Notes under the pieces: generated by a model
Seen by the model: only the letters and a program-made list of their open reading frames with translations
Database searches by the model: none
What the model was told of the DNA's origin: nothing
Assembly (NCBI GenBank): GCA_949316235.1
Contig: OX438749.1
Span: 31,754,022-31,818,021 of the forward strand
Length of the DNA stretch: 64,000 bases
Direction of reading: 5' to 3'
DNA from: Oegoconia quadripuncta
Taxonomy: Eukaryota; Arthropoda; Insecta; Lepidoptera; Autostichidae
Shown: piece after piece, positions 62,640 through 64,000 of the stretch
How the letters are laid out: every line of letters starts with the position of its first letter
Position numbering within the stretch: position 1 is the stretch's first letter
Program-made: the position numbers and the translations under genes

Positions 62640-64000
62640 AAGCCATAAATATCACTTTCACACTTTGTAAATGACTCGAGTAATATAGTAGATACATCAT
62701 TTTGACAACGCAAAATAATATATTAATATAAAAAATAATGTTCACGACATCTTGTTACACCGTAACCGTTCTTTTCTCCCGAAGCATGTCACTTTAATCA
62801 CGGTCATTCGGAAAAAGAAATATTACGAGAACGCAGACATTATTTTTTATTTGACACAATAGAAAACATTTTATTATAGAATTATAATAATATATATATA
62901 AAAAAAATGAGAGATTATCGTCATTTGGAGAAGTGATTTTTTTTTAACTTTATATATTTTTTTTCAACTTTGGAATGTCTCTCATCACTGGAGGATTCTC
63001 GTTAGGTCCTGGAACAGAATGAAGATTAATAAATAACTGTATGTAACTTTAGCAGATAAATAAATAATATATCTATAACATAGTTGACATATTCTTTGAA
63101 ATAGTTGCTTTCTTTACAAGAAATATTATAAAGCGTTGCCTTACTCCGCAGACACTGAAAATACAATTGGGAATAAGAATCTATAAAAAAAATTGATTTT
63201 TTGATTAATTGTTATAATTAGATAATACATAATTCTACCATGTAAGGCCATTACTATTTGTAACTTTTGGATAAATAATTTTGTATAGTAAGCAAAGCAA
63301 CCTGTTGTGTGTAAGTGTCATGACATTATATCATCAGTAATTAGTGGAAACTGTTTTGGATTGTGTGTCGTATTTTTATTACAAACATATTGTACCAATA
63401 CCAGCTGTTTGTTTCCCAGAAATAAATAAAACTAATAAATAAACTTAAGTATGCGTAATGACATGACAGCATGCGTACGCATGCGACACGTTGTGAATAT
63501 GTCGTCGGTGGAAGATTAACTGAGTCATTGGTCAATCGATTTTGTTTCATAAGATGAAGGTATGTGTTCATACAAGCTGTAATTGACCACTGTAGAAAAA
63601 AGCTTACCTTTTATCAAATAATCTATGCCGGATGAGTTTTTTACTGTAAGGAAAAAATAGGGCATATTAGGTAAGTGAAATATAAGTTATTTGGCGTAGG
63701 TAGTTTATTTATAATTTTTTTTTCAAAGCTTCATCGACCCACGCGCCAGCCGGAGCTTGATATGCGACTGGAGTGTTTCGTAGGGTTCCTGACATGTGAA
63801 TTATTTGGAACTGATATCTATTTTTACATAATTATGTGGATGAGGCTATAAATGCGACAGTCAAATGACACAAATACAAATGCTTTTTATTGCTCTAATA
63901 ACAAAGTCACAAAAATCATTATGTATATAGGTGTAGGTACACTAAATCGGTTTCCTTAGTTATAAATTATTTATATATAAAAACGTTTTATTCTATGATA
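62640..64000. other. Unassigned AT-rich DNA to the window end
   Basis: TA-rich microsatellite near 62884-62905; palindromic CGCATGCG-type motifs at 63470-63486; reversed LINE-like TGCTTTTTATTGC near 63880. No gene that I can support. Confidence 0.3.

Overview
This is a window of nuclear DNA from an insect, almost certainly a moth or butterfly (Lepidoptera). The signs are: an AT-rich background; spliceosomal exon signals instead of operons; many tRNA-derived SINEs; non-LTR retrotransposon 3' ends of the kinds that crowd moth genomes; hAT- and mariner-type MITEs; and a complete short-LTR Ty3/gypsy element of the mag type, first known from Bombyx. I see no prokaryotic genes, rRNA, genuine tRNA gene or CRISPR array. 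I recognised all families by eye from internal repetition and protein motifs, so family names are provisional.

Host-gene content is small. On the minus strand two exons, 13632-13827 and 9586-9846, have canonical splice sites and join in phase to encode a complete 120-residue charged, partly coiled-coil protein. Its stop codon overlaps (TAATG) the start codon of a second frame that begins like a fatty acyl-CoA reductase (TGGTGFLG Rossmann motif) and runs into a splice donor; the rest of that gene should lie further left or outside the window. The first exon and its upstream intron are duplicated in inverted orientation at 3148-4276, where a hAT MITE has broken the copy. A THAP-domain first exon (33765-33841) sits between 51-bp inverted repeats.

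Layout: 1-9500 is MITEs, LINE tails and the broken exon copy; 9.5-14.4 kb is the bicistronic-looking locus with LINE and nuclease fragments in its intron; 16.6-21.3 kb is a SINE carrying an intact 4.35-kb gypsy element with two identical 120-bp LTRs, a recent insertion; 21.3-33 kb is SINEs, LINE remnants and a 5-unit 111-bp tandem array grown from a LINE 3' UTR; 33-37 kb is the THAP exon and a tandem duplication whose two arms carry different insertions; 37-52 kb is densely nested SINEs, a Jockey-type RT remnant, a mariner-like 1.13-kb element and two near-identical copies of an unusual (GAA)n-tailed retroposon; 52-64 kb is poorer in recognisable repeats, with scattered MITEs and LINE tails.

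The main candidates for something undescribed are the TAATG-overlapping two-frame transcript, the (GAA)n-tailed retroposon family (seven copies, exact target duplications, two alternative 3' tails), and the THAP exon enclosed by inverted repeats.
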